A stretch of DNA of 64,000 bases from Stomoxys calcitrans. Its lineage: Eukaryota > Arthropoda > Insecta > Diptera > Muscidae. A program made the translations under genes and the position numbers. Shown here piece by piece: positions 21,414-31,995 of this stretch. The DNA lies in assembly GCF_963082655.1 (NCBI RefSeq), contig NC_081553.1, forward strand, positions 47,303,527 through 47,367,526, written 5' to 3'. Each line of letters starts with the position of its first letter. Position 1 is the first letter of the stretch. The notes beneath the pieces are model-generated. The model was not told the origin of the DNA. It searched no databases and saw only the letters and a list, made by a program, of their open reading frames with translations.

Positions 21414-23915
21414 TTACCATAGGATGGGGGTATACTAACCTAGTCATTCCGTTTGTAACACCTCGAAATATTGATCTGCGACCACCCTAAAGTACATGTA
21501 TTCTGGATCCTTTCGACATTCTGATTCGATCTAGCCATGTCCCTTCGTCCGTCCATCTGTCGAAATCACGATAGCGGTGGAACGCTTAAATCTAGCCGCT
21601 TGAAATTTTGTACAGATACTTTATATTGATATAAGTCGTTGGGGATTGCAAATGGACCATATAGGTTCAGATTTAGATATAGCTCTCACATAAACCGATC
21701 TCCCGATTCGACTTCTTGAGCCCATGGAAGACGCAATTTTTGTCCGATTTGGCTAAAATTTTGTTCTTAGCATTCTGTTATGACCTCCAATGACTGTGTC
21801 TAGTACGGTCCAAATCGGCCGAGAATCTGATATAGCTCCCTTTAAACCGATCTCCCGATTTGACTTCTAGTGCCCCTGGAAGATGCAATTTTTGTCCGAT
21901 TTGGCTAAAATTTTGCTTTTAGCATTCTGTTATGATCTCCAACAACTGTGTCGAGACCGGTCCAAATCGGTCAATAACCTGGTATAGCTCCCGATTTGAC
22001 TTTTTGAGCCCCTAGAAGACGCAAATTTTGTCCGATTTGAATAAAATTTTTCATACAGCGTTTTTTTATGACTGCCAATATCTGTGTTAAGTACGGTCCG
22101 AATCGGTCTATAACTTGGTATTGGTCCTATATAAACCGATCTCCCGATTTGACTTCTGGAGCCTTAATTTTCATCTGATTTGGCTTAAATTTTGCACATA
22201 GTGTTCCATTTTGATTTTCAACGACTGTGGGTAGTACGGTCAAAATCGGTCTATAACTTGCTATAGCTCCCATATAAACCGATCTCCCGATTTGACTTCC
22301 TGAGCCTATGGAAGCCGCAATTTTCATCTTATTTGGCTGAAATTTTGCTCATAGCATTCTGTTATGACCTCCAACAACTGTGTCGAGAACGGTCCAAATC
22401 GGTCAATAACCTGGTATAGCTCCCTTTAAACCGATCTCCCGATTTGACTTCTAGAGCCCCTGGAAGACGCAATTTTTATACGATTTGGCTGAAATTTTGC
22501 TCCTAGCATTCCGTTATAGCCTCCAACAACTGTGTCGAGTACTGTCCAAATCGGTCTTTTACTTGGTATAGCTCCCATATAAACCGATCTCGCGTTTTGT
22601 CTTCTTGAGCCCCTAGAAGTCACAACTTTCATATGATTTGGCTGAAATTTTGCTCATAGCATTCTGTTATGAACTCCAACAACTGTGTAAAGTGCGGTCC
22701 AAATCGGTCTATAACCTGATATAGCTCCCATATGAACCGATCTAGCGTTTTGACTTCTTTATCCCCTGGAAGTCACAACTTTCATCCGATTGTGCTTTAA
22801 TTTTGCATATAGTGTTCTCTTTTAATTTCCAACGACTGTGGGTAGTACGGTCCAAATCGGTCTATAGCCTGGTATAGCTCCCATATAAACCGATCTCCCG
22901 ATTTGACTTCCTGAGCCTATGGAAGGCGCAATTTTCATCTGATTTGGCTGAAATTTCGCTCATAGCATTCTGTTATGACCTCCAACAACTGTGTCGACTA
23001 CGGTCCGAATCGGTCTATAACTTGGTATTGCTTCGATATAAACCGATCTCCCGATTTGAATTCTGAAGCCTCTGGAAGCCGTAGTTTTCATACGATTTGG
23101 CTAAAATTTTGCTTATAGCATTCTGTTATGACCTCCAACAACTGTGTCGACTACGGTCCGAATCGGTCTATAACTTGGTATTGCTTCCATATAAACCGAT
23201 CTCCCGATTTGACTTCTTGAGCCCCTGGAAGTCGCAAATTTTATACGATTTGGCTTAAATTTTGCTCCTAGCATTCTGTTATGGCCTCCAACAACTGTGT
23301 CGAGTACGGTCTAAGTCGGTCTATAACCTGGTATAGCTCCCATATAAACCGATCTCCCGATTTGACTTCCTGAGCCCATGGAACCAGCAATTTTCATACA
23401 ATTTGGCTAAAATTTTGCTGATAGCATTCTGTTATGACCTCCAACAACTGTGTCGACTACGGTCCAAATCGGTCTATAACCTGGTATAGCTCCCTTTAAA
23501 CCGATCTCCCGTTTTGACTTCCTGAGCCCATGTAACCCGCAATTTTTATACGATTTGGCTGAAATTTTGCTCCTAGCATTCTGTTATAGCCTTCAACAAC
23601 TGTGTCGAGTACTGTCCAAATCGGTCTATAACTTGGTATATCTCCCATATAAACCGATCTTCCGTTTTGACTTCTTGAGCCCCTGGAAGTCGCAACTTTC
23701 ATCCGATTTGGCTGAAATTTTGCACACAGCATTCTGTTATGACCTCCAACTGTGTCAACTACGGTCCAAATCGGTCTATAACCTGGTATAGCTCCCATAT
23801 AAACCGATCTCCCGATTTCACTTCTTAAGCCCTTGGAAGCAAAAATTTTTGTCCGATTTGTCTGAAATTTTGCATGTGGTGCTAGGATTTAACTCTTAAC
23901 ATCTGTGCCAAGTAC
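21414..23915 (-). mobile_element. DINE-1 with about 15 satellite A units
   Basis: Left terminus CCATAGGATGGGGGTATACT, then the GTCCGTCCATCTGTCGAAAT core (about 21540), then 15 or so units of about 150 bp from 21660. Unit landmarks are CCATATAAACCGATCTCCCG, GACTTCTTGAGCCCCTGGAA, TGAAATTTTGCTCATAGCAT and CCTCCAACAACTGTGTCGA. The far terminus is missing; the array stops at a SINE1. Confidence 0.8.
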
Positions 23916-24212
23916 GGAGGCCATCGTAGCGCAGAGATTAGCATGTCCGCCTATGACACTGAACGCCTGGGTTCGAATCCTAGCGAGACCATCAGAAAAA
24001 ATTTTCAGCGGTGGTTTTCCCCTCCTAATGCTGGCAACATTTGTAAGTTACTATGCCATGTAAAAATTCTCTTCAAAGAGGTGTCGCCCTGCGGCACGCC
24101 GTTCGGACTCGGCTATTAAAAGGAAGCCCCTTATCATTGAGCTTTTACTTGAATCGGACTGCACTCATTGATATGTGAGAAGTTTGCCGCTGTTTCTTAG
24201 CGGAATGTTCAC
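23916..24212 (+). mobile_element. SINE1, near full length
   Basis: Box A GTAGCGCAGAGATTAGC and box B GGTTCGAATCC present. The left flank is a satellite A unit ending CCAAGTAC. The right end runs into an inverted SINE1 piece. Confidence 0.85.
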
Positions 24213-24213
24213 A

Positions 24214-24308
24214 GCTGAAAATTGTGTTGATGTTCACGCCGGGATTTGAAGCCAGGTATTCGGCGTCATAGGCGCACATGCTAACCTCTGCGCCAGGGGG
24301 TGACCTCC
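24214..24308 (-). mobile_element. SINE1 head fragment, inverted
   Basis: The complement of the tRNA-like head (CATGCTAACCTCTGCGCC at about 24278-24295). With the preceding + copy it forms an inverted pair about 76 bases before slou exon 2. Confidence 0.8.
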
Positions 24309-24384
24309 AACTCACTTTTACTTGTTTTTACTCATTTCTGTTGCATTTCGAATCAATGTAACGCTTGGTTGTCTTCTTATACAG

Positions 24385-24664
24385 GTCTGTCCCGTCGACT
24401 TAACCCGCTCTGTGCCAAATGGTCATGTTACCTCAACAACAACATCGCCAACATCAACCACCTCAACGCCAACAACAACCAGCGAAAAAGAAACCAACAA
24501 ACGTTTGGCCTTCTCTGTGGAGAACATTTTGGATCCCACAAAATTCACAGGGAAAATGCAACAACAACACTATGCAAATCAAAGGCAATGGAGTTGTAGT
24601 GGTAGCAGTAACTATGATCGTGATGAAGAAATGCATGATGACGAGCACAGTGAGGATATGTCAG
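24385..24664 (+). CDS. slou: slouch (S59/NK1), exon 2
   Basis: Codes residues 497 onward: VCPVDLTRSV, a Thr/Ser-rich linker shaped by ACC/ACA repeats, then KRLAFSVENILDPTKFTG, a QRQW segment and the acidic RDEEMHDDEHSEDMS. FSVENIL (24511-24531) is an Engrailed-homology-1 motif, which in NK proteins recruits the co-repressor Groucho. The exon is 280 bases and ends TCAG|GTAAGT in phase 1, so the next codon starts with G. Drosophila has Ala (GCN) at that place as I recall, which fits. The homeobox exon must lie past 64000. Upstream in-frame sequence from 24322 is open but is intron. Confidence 0.95.
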
Positions 24665-25732
24665 GTAAGTGAAAATCATCAAAAAAAAAAAAGAATCACT
24701 TTTATGGAAACGTTCCTAGTTCTCAATGCTGTAGCAATTTATGTTCAATTGATTCAAGCCATGCCATGCACACAATGACGCATCTAAAATATAATCCCTC
24801 TTTTTCAATTTTCATTGAGAGTGATAACTTTCGTTCGAGAGGACGTTTTCTTTTTTTGTGAAGGGGGAAGGGAAAGAAAGATTTATTTTTTGTTTTTAGA
24901 CTTGTGATGTGTTTTCTGTGAAGTAGATTTTTATGTATGGCCTGAAAAAGCAATTAAAATATTTTTTTTTTGGTATATTTCCAATGCCAGATTTGCAAGA
25001 ATTCTTACATCGTCATATACATACCCACATACACCTGGCCAAATATAGGTGTGTGAGTGCATGTGTGTTTCGTACCATACCCAATTTTTGGTTATATGTA
25101 TATGTTGTACATTCATGCATGTGTGTTTGTGCGCAAATATGTTGGCATGGAAAGCACAAATTCGTAAAAAAATATTTCAATCAAAATTCTATTTACTTTT
25201 TACTATGCAATAGGGGGGTGGTGAGGGTGGGCCATGAACGAGTGCTGGGTGCTAGGGTAGATTTGTGTAGGTGGTGGTGGTACAGCTATGTAAGCCTGAA
25301 TGCACAAACATATGGAATACAAATACTCGAGCATTCAATCAAATTGAAAAGTTTACTATCCAAAGATCTATTCAATCTCTATGTGGTACTAAAAAATATT
25401 CCCCATACGAATGGCGCTAGGATTTAAAATCATCTCAACAATGTAAAGCATTAACATGTTGCAGATTTGCTATACACTTTTATTGATTGGCAAATGATTT
25501 TTATTTGCATTACCATAAAAATTTGGATTCTTAATGAAATGATTGGGGGGATTGTTATTAAATCGCAAATTTTGTAGGCTACAGTTGGGGTACAGAGGAG
25601 GTAAGTCGTAAATGAAATTAAAAATGTTATAGTCTAACCTAACAAAGATTCTATATACATGGCCATAGTAAAGTTTTGATTGTACAAAAATTTGGTAATG
25701 AAATGGCATGTCTTTTGGAGTTTTGTAGTCAC
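24665..25732. other. Single-copy start of intron 2
   Basis: No repeat family recognised. Contains T-rich and CA/GT-rich patches (25015-25130). No gene supported. Confidence 0.4.
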
Positions 25733-25828
25733 GGAGGCCACTGTAGCTCAGAGGTTAGCATTTGCGCCTGTGACGCTGAATGTCTGGGTTCGAATCGTGG
25801 CGAGAATATCAGAAAACATTTTCAGAAA
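25733..25828 (+). mobile_element. SINE1 head only
   Basis: GGAGGCCACTGTAGCTCAGA to GGTTCGAATCGTGGCGAGAA, with box A and box B, then the match stops at TTTTCAG, where a GGAC-rich array begins. Confidence 0.8.
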
Positions 25829-28190
25829 ACAAAATGGCGCACGGACAATAGGAGGGACGGACGGACAACAAGAGGCAAGGACGAAAGTAGGAAGGACAGG
25901 AGTACAGGAAGATGGTCAGATAGACGGCAGAATGATGCAAAGACAGATGGAAAGAAGGGCGAAAAGGATACGAATCGATAGAATTTGTGTCTTTTAGGGG
26001 GCCCAGTAGCCAAAAGGAGAAATCGGTTTAGGCGAGAAGGGGCGGACAAATGTACGGACGGATAACAACGAGACAAATTAAAGGAAGGACCAAAAGACGG
26101 TCGTTAAGATTTGCATCTTTAGAAGTTCCATCAGTCAAAACTAGAGATTGGTGACAGAGACAGAGGGTACCATTGGACAAAATTACAAGTAAAACTGACC
26201 TAATCATTGGAAAGTAAGAATGCCTTTTACGGACGAACGGACAGAAGCATGAATGGACAAAAGAGCTCACGAGCAAAAGCACGGACGGACAACAAGAGTC
26301 ACAGACGAAAGGACGAACTATTCGAAGTAGGAGGGACAGGAGAACAAGGAGACGGTCAGATGGACGGACAGAATGAACGAACAGGAGAAGATTCGATAAC
26401 ATTTGCTTCTTTTAGGCGCTCAGTAGCCAAAAGGTGAAATCGCTTCATTCCAGGAGCGACGGACAAATGTACGGACAAATAATAGAACAGACAGATCAAA
26501 AGGAAGGACAGAAGGACGGTTGTTAAGATTTACGTCTTTTTGAAACTCCCTCAGTCAAAGCTAGAGATCGGTTAAGCCTGCATGGATGTCTGTAAGAAAT
26601 CAGAGGGAACTATTGGACAAATTTAAACTGACCTAGGTTAGGTTAGGTTAAAAAGAGGGTGCGGATATTAATCCGTCCCATGCCACGATGGACATACATC
26701 TAAGCCAGTAATCGGCTGGTTGTGCGATCTAAATACTAAAAAAGTAACTTTGAAAAACAAAATTTTAAGTAAGGAATTGCGTGCTACTTACAGAACTGAC
26801 CTAACTAAGAATGCGCTTTTGATAGACGAACGGACGGACGGACAGAAGGATAGATGGTCAGAACCATAGACGGACAAATGGAGGCACGGACCTAAAGTAG
26901 GAAAGATAGAAGCACGGATGGGCATACAAAAAGGGGGCAAATTGATAAAAGAAGGACGGACGTTCAAATAGACGGAGAGAAAAAGGACGAACGGAGAAAT
27001 AAATGATGGGCGGACTGACAATAAACGAACAGACAATGGTGATGGGACAATGGGCGGACTGACAATGGAAGGACGGAGGGACAATGGAAGGACGGACGTA
27101 AAATGGATGGACAAACGGACAATAGAAGGACCGATGTGCAATGGAAGGACGGGTGGACAAAGGAAGAACGGACGGACGATGGAAGGACGGACGGACGATG
27201 GTAGGACGGACGGACGATGGAAGGACGGACGGACGATGGAAGGACGGACGGACAAATAGACGGAGGGAAAAAGACAGACGAAGAAATAAACGGTCAGAGA
27301 GAAAAACAAACGGACAATAGGTGTATAAATGGTCAAACAGATAAAAGTATGGACGGAAAGGACGGGACTGTCCATGCTTTCATACAGCATGGACAGACAA
27401 ATGGACGGATGAACAAATGCACTAACAGAAAGAGCACGGACGGTTGAAAGCACGGACTCGAAAAAGGGCGGTAAGACAAATGGACGGACAAAGAAATGGC
27501 AGACGAGCAAATGGATAGACGGACAAAGGGCGGACTAACAAATGAGCGTATGGATGGACAACGCGAGGACAAATGGACGGAAGAACAAATGAAAGAACGA
27601 AAAAAGCACGACCGGACAGACTAACGAACGGTCAAAAAGACGCATAAAAGCATGGAACAATGAAAGGACGGACGTACAATGGAAAGACAAACGGACAATG
27701 GAAGGACGGAAGGGCAATTGAAGGACTGACGGACAAAGGACGGACGGACGGACAAAGGACAGACGGACGGACAAAGGACGGACAAGGGACGGACGGACAA
27801 AGGACGGACGGACAAAGGACGGACGGACAAAGGACGGACAAAGGATGGACGGACAAAGGACGGACGGACAAAGGACGGACGGACAAAGGACGGACGGACA
27901 AAGGACGGACGGACAAAGGACGGACGGACAAAGGATGGACGGACAAAGGACGGACGGACGGACAAAGGACGGACAAAGGACGGACGGACAAAGGAAGGAC
28001 GGACAAAGGATGGACGGACAAAGGACGGATGGACAAAGGACGGACGGACAAAGGACGGACGGACAAAGGATGGATTGACGACGGATGGACCAACAGTGAA
28101 AGCAGGGAAATGGACGAATGGATAAAACCTCGCACAGGCAAATAGAAGGACGAACAAAAGTACGGACGGACAAACAAATAGACGAACTAA
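25829..28190. repeat. GGACGGACAA-rich tandem region
   Basis: Three nested scales: GGAC tetranucleotides; a 15-bp unit AAAGGACGGACGGAC, nearly regular at 27725-28078; and a roughly 410-bp imperfect duplication (25829-26206 against 26207-26635, sharing AGTAGCCAAAAGG and AGTCAAA.CTAGAGAT). All ORFs on both strands here follow from the repeat. Confidence 0.9.
26636..26793 (-). mobile_element. LINE-a 3' fragment with 10-bp target duplication
   Basis: On the minus strand it codes the last LINE-a codons (SSTQFLT then stop), then the 3' UTR and TTAACCTAACCTAACC. Flanked by AACTGACCTA at 26626-26635 and 26794-26803. Confidence 0.9.
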
Positions 28191-28194
28191 AACA

Positions 28195-28870
28195 AGTAAA
28201 AACGCTTAGTTAAATTTTGGCATACATTTTATTCTCACGAATAAATGCTTCAATGTTGCCTTCCAATGCGTCAATTGAATCGGGCTTATCGGTATACACA
28301 TGAGCTTTAATATATCACCACTAAAGATTGTCTAAAGGTGTTAAATCGCACGATCTAAGAACTTGCCTCTTAATAAATCTTTTGTTACGCGTGCCGTGTG
28401 CCATGTGGTACCGTCTTGTTGAAACCACATGTCATGCAAGTCAAACTCTTGCATTTTTGCCAAAAAAAAAAAAATGGATACCATATCTCGATAATGCTAA
28501 TTATTCACAGTTACATTACGATTCGCCTCATCTTTGAAGAAGTACGGTCCAATGATGCCACCAGCCCATAAACCGCACCAAACTGTGACTTTTTCTGGAT
28601 GCATTGGTAGCTCTTGCCATGCTTCTGGCTGATCTTCACTGCAAAATCGACAATTCTGCTTATTTACGTACCCCTTGAAAAAATGAGCTTCGTCGTTAAA
28701 TGGAAGAAGCGCGCGATGAACTTTCTTAACAGAGCACGCATTTTGACAATAAACTTCAATAATTTGCAAGCCTTTTTCGTTTGTAAGGCGATTCATGGTT
28801 AAATTATAGACCAAACAGAAGATATTTGACAGTGAAACAAAACACGAAACGTGCGTGAGCTGATTAAACA
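28195..28870 (-). pseudogene. Tc1/mariner-like transposase, internally deleted
   Basis: 28497-28814 minus is open for 105 codons: LTNEKGLQIIEVYCQNACSV (N-terminal helix-turn-helix), a jump, then DEAHFFKGYVNKQNCRF and VTVWCGLWAGGIIGPYFFKD. About half of the protein is missing between NACSVKKVHRALLPF and the DEAHF motif, so the DNA-binding part is fused to the catalytic part. The remaining C-terminus (28213-28490) is frameshifted. Same family as 19730-21035. Confidence 0.75.
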
Positions 28871-28871
28871 G

Positions 28872-29145
28872 CTTATGACGCTGAACGCCTGGGTTCGAAT
28901 CCTGGCGAGACCCTTAGAAAATATTTTCAGCGGTGGTTTTCCCCTCCTAATGCTGGCAACATTTGTGAGGTACTATTCCATGTTAAACTTCTCTCTAAAG
29001 AGGTACTGCGGCAAGCCGTTCAGACTCGGCTATAAAAAGGAGGCCTCTTATCATTGGGCTTAAACTTGAATCGGACTGCAGCCATTGATATGTGAGAATT
29101 TTGCCCCTGTTCCTTAGTGGAATGTTCATGGGCAAAATTTTGCAA
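28872..29145 (+). mobile_element. SINE1, 5' truncated
   Basis: Starts inside the tRNA-like head (TATGACGCTGAACGCCTGGG), so box A is lost while box B remains. Ends GGGCAAAATTTTGCAAA next to a SINE2. Confidence 0.85.
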
Positions 29146-29148
29146 ACG

Positions 29149-29314
29149 GGCGCCCCGGTAGCTGAGTTGGTAGCATGCTTGGATTACCAGTACAGGAGTC
29201 GTGGGTTCGATACCCGCCAGAAGCTTTGGTCTGTCGCTACTGTGGTATCACCATGGGCCTTAACTTGTCTAAGTGAGTCTGTAAAGGGCTGCCACTCTTA
29301 CCTAACCTAACCTA
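29149..29314 (+). mobile_element. SINE2 (tRNA-derived), complete
   Basis: Head GCGCCCCGGTAGCTGAGTTG with box A TAGCTGAGTTGG and box B GGTTCGATACC, a short body (CTGTCGCTACTGTGGTATC), and 3' end GTGAGTCTGTAAAGGGCTGC with CCTAACCTAACC after it. Confidence 0.85.
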
Positions 29315-29503
29315 CAAACGGATTGACTAAATATATACCCTCTATCCTATGATGGTGAGTATAAAAATACGGACAAAAACCTTATTTAAAACTTAGTCGA
29401 AAACCAGTCAAAGTTTCCCCACCACAGAACGATTGATTATGGTTTAGGTGTATGCCCATTGTGGCATGAGGTGAATTAGAATCCCCTTTCTTCAATCTTT
29501 GAA
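29315..29503 (+). repeat. DINE-1 right-end scrap and LINE-a 3' UTR scrap
   Basis: 29315-29368 is the DINE-1 right end (ATCCTATGATGGTGAGTATA). 29428-29503 is a diverged piece of the LINE-a 3' UTR (GGTGTATGCCCATTGTGGCA). Confidence 0.6.
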
Positions 29504-30599
29504 AAACCTCAAACCAATAGCTAATTGTACTACTTGCCAATTCCATGTACTATAAATCTCATTTTGTTCTTCCCAACCAATTTCAATAAACAGTATTATC
29601 ACACTCAAACAAAAACCTTTCAAAGAACCCTGCAAAAGAAATGCTCGTTAATTATATACCTGTAAAGTTTATGAAGTGATTAAAACTTTGAAAAATTTAA
29701 ATGCTACTCATTTTCTTGGCGCAGCTCAAAAAAAAAATACCCCCAGCATTCATTATGAGACCTTAATCAGAACCCCATGTACATAGCCAGGCCTTGGGCA
29801 ATGATACAACGGGGGAGAGGGAATGTTTATCACAAATTGCCAATTATGTAAAATTATGGTTCCAACGCCAAAGGACTACAATTAATGGCCATATCATCAT
29901 TGTAGTCATCGCTTGCCATCAACGCCATAATAATCGAGCAGTGGCAGAGCATCACCAACCGCATCATCAGCGTTGGCATCATCAAAAGTTGAAGAAGCAT
30001 CAACATTGGCGCTGTGTTGACGGCATCAAGAACATGTTAACGCCATTGTTTGTGTTAATAAAACACAATTAACTTCATCAATGGCTGGTTTAAACCAACA
30101 CACACACACACACTCAAACCTACAAAGCCACTTATATTGACATGGGCTCTTATAAAGAACATCAACACCGCCATCCAACCTACTCACACACACTCGCATA
30201 CACACAGCCCTAATTTTGCCATAACGTACAAATCCATAAATTGGCGTTAAGCATACGCCACGATGAACTTCGATAATAAAACATGACATAATGGCAAGTG
30301 GGTGTGCGAGCATGAGAGTGGGCTCTCAATGTAGACCTTATTCTATGCTCTTGCTGTTGATATTCGTAAAGATTGAACAACAGTTTGGTGAATGAGTGCG
30401 TGTGGTTTTTCGCTGTTTGTGTGAGTGTGCATAAAGCCAAGCATATTTATGAACTGTGAATGAGCCCAATACAAAAATCTCCGTAACAAAAGGGGAAGTG
30501 TACAAAACCTCCAAGAGAGCAGTCGTGTTTTTTGTGGCTCTGTATTGAAATAATTCAAAAAAATATTCCTAAAGGAAATGTGTTTTTAAAAGTGTACTA
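29504..30599. other. Single-copy intron sequence
   Basis: No repeat family or exon recognised. CAT/ATC-rich at 29880-30010 and CA-rich at 30100-30200. A possible place for regulatory DNA, unproven. Confidence 0.35.
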
Positions 30600-30823
30600 T
30601 TTTAATCGCATCACAACGTCGCATTCGGCCTTATATTTGCACTGTTAAAACAAGCACTTACAATCGCAAAAATAAACTAAAATAATAGGCCCGACAGTGG
30701 CAGCATTGTGTTAGAACATAAACTTAAACACAAAAAGTCAATAAGAAAACAGAAAAGCAATAAGCATTAAGAACAAGCACCATACCATTTCGCTCACAGT
30801 TTCAGCCGCGCCAATCTAAAACA

Positions 30824-31804
30824 ATGACAGACACTAGTTTTGATTTCTCGCAAAATAACATCAGTGAGAGTGTTGCACCACCGCAGGCGCCAAAACGAAT
30901 GAGAGAAATAATGCAAGCATCATATATAGAAAGCACTTGCAAAACACCTAGACTCTCTAACTACGAATCACCTCAGCGACTTGTTATGCTCATCGATAAA
31001 CGGTTTGAAAAACAAAACGAACTTATCCAAACACTAATAAAAGAGAGTGAAACCCGTTTGTTACATGAACTTGATAAGAGAATCAGTGACTTTCAAAGTG
31101 AAATTACATCTCTTAAAGAACGTATTGTCAATATGGAAACAGTCGCAGACAAAATAAATGTGATTGAAAAAGATATTTTTGAACTTAAATCGCAAAAGAT
31201 GGTATATCCACAAAATAGTGAGCTTGAAAATGAAATTAAAATCCTTAAAGCACAGCTAGCAAAGCAAGAAAACTTTCATGTAGCTTCTGAATTAAGAATA
31301 AACGGTATTCCTTCGTACAACGGCGAAAACTTAAACATATTATTCAGTAATATTTGCAATTGTTTTAATATTCCTACACCCACAGTAAAATCAATATACC
31401 GTTTAAAAAATAAAATACGTCAAAACAATGATGCAACAATTATTGTGGACTTAATGTCATCTTATGATAAAAATTATATCTTGAAATCGATGGCTTTTTT
31501 CAAACGCACGAATAAAACCCCTCTCCTATTAAACCATATTGGGTTCGATTCAAATTATGTCGTTCACATCAATGAAAATTTGACAGCAGCGAACTACAAA
31601 ATATTACAGAGCGCACTTAAACTTAAAAGGCAGAAATATGTGGATTCTGCATACTCTTTTCGTGGACTAATTTATGTTAAAAAAATGAGATCTGATCCCC
31701 CGCAACAAATTGATGACATCGAGCAGTTAAATAAATTTTTTCGTCAATCCGATGAAATACCTGAACAAACTTCCAACATTTCTTCAATCGTCACAGATCC
31801 ATAG
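30824..31804 (+). CDS. LINE-d ORF1, putative RNA-binding protein
   Basis: 326 residues from ATG at 30824. A polar N-terminus (1-60) precedes a coiled coil at about 60-155 (repeated heptads such as LLHELDKRISDFQSEI and LKERIVNMETVADKI). A compact second half follows (ELRINGIPSYNGENLNILF, KSIYRLKNK, FKRTNKTPLLL) that looks like the RRM-type fold of ORF1 proteins in several LINEs. ORF1 proteins bind element RNA and form the ribonucleoprotein. No zinc knuckles are visible. The frame has no stop, which suggests a young copy. Confidence 0.8.
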   Translation: MTDTSFDFSQNNISESVAPPQAPKRMREIMQASYIESTCKTPRLSNYESPQRLVMLIDKRFEKQNELIQTLIKESETRLLHELDKRISDFQSEITSLKERIVNMETVADKINVIEKDIFELKSQKMVYPQNSELENEIKILKAQLAKQENFHVASELRINGIPSYNGENLNILFSNICNCFNIPTPTVKSIYRLKNKIRQNNDATIIVDLMSSYDKNYILKSMAFFKRTNKTPLLLNHIGFDSNYVVHINENLTAANYKILQSALKLKRQKYVDSAYSFRGLIYVKKMRSDPPQQIDDIEQLNKFFRQSDEIPEQTSNISSIVTDP

Positions 31805-31995
31805 CACTGTTTCTTTATTTTTTGCAATTATTCACCTAAAATACACTTATATATTTTTAATGTTATCAATTTATTTTTTACTAAAATTTTTTATTATAAT
31901 TTATTCATGCTCAATTATCTACATAATAGTCTCAAGCTTTCTAATCTATTTCATCAATCTACAAACTTCAGAAGCATTGCTAACACCTGAAATTC

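Larger units (their letters stand above)
15798..24384 (+). other. slou: slou intron 1 (8587 bp)
   Basis: Donor GTAAGT at 15798 and acceptor TTCTTATACAG ending at 24384. Joining Ser496 to the next exon gives PPS-VCPVDLTRS, matching the Drosophila protein across the junction. Only about 460 bases at the 5' end (15798-16260) and 80 at the 3' end look single copy; the rest is mostly repeats listed separately. Confidence 0.9.

Noticed and set aside
21660..23915. CRISPR-like regular repeats
   Set aside because: Units of about 150 bp are repeated over their full length with no unique spacers; eukaryotic DINE satellite.
23916..24000. Functional tRNA gene with good box A and box B
   Set aside because: The same head with a conserved 240-base body recurs more than a dozen times with target duplications, so it is a SINE; no acceptor stem pairing at the 3' side.
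24322..24384. Upstream extension of the exon 2 reading frame
   Set aside because: It is the polypyrimidine-rich intron end; the acceptor AG at 24383-24384 restores the known protein junction.
27535..28177. Overlapping ORFs of up to 212 codons (CPSVL, VRPSF and GQRTD repeats)
   Set aside because: Products of the 15-bp GGAC unit on both strands.
29794..30072. 92-codon ORF with His-rich stretch
   Set aside because: Composition follows CAT/ATC-rich DNA; no recognised domain and it sits inside the slou intron without splice signals I could support.
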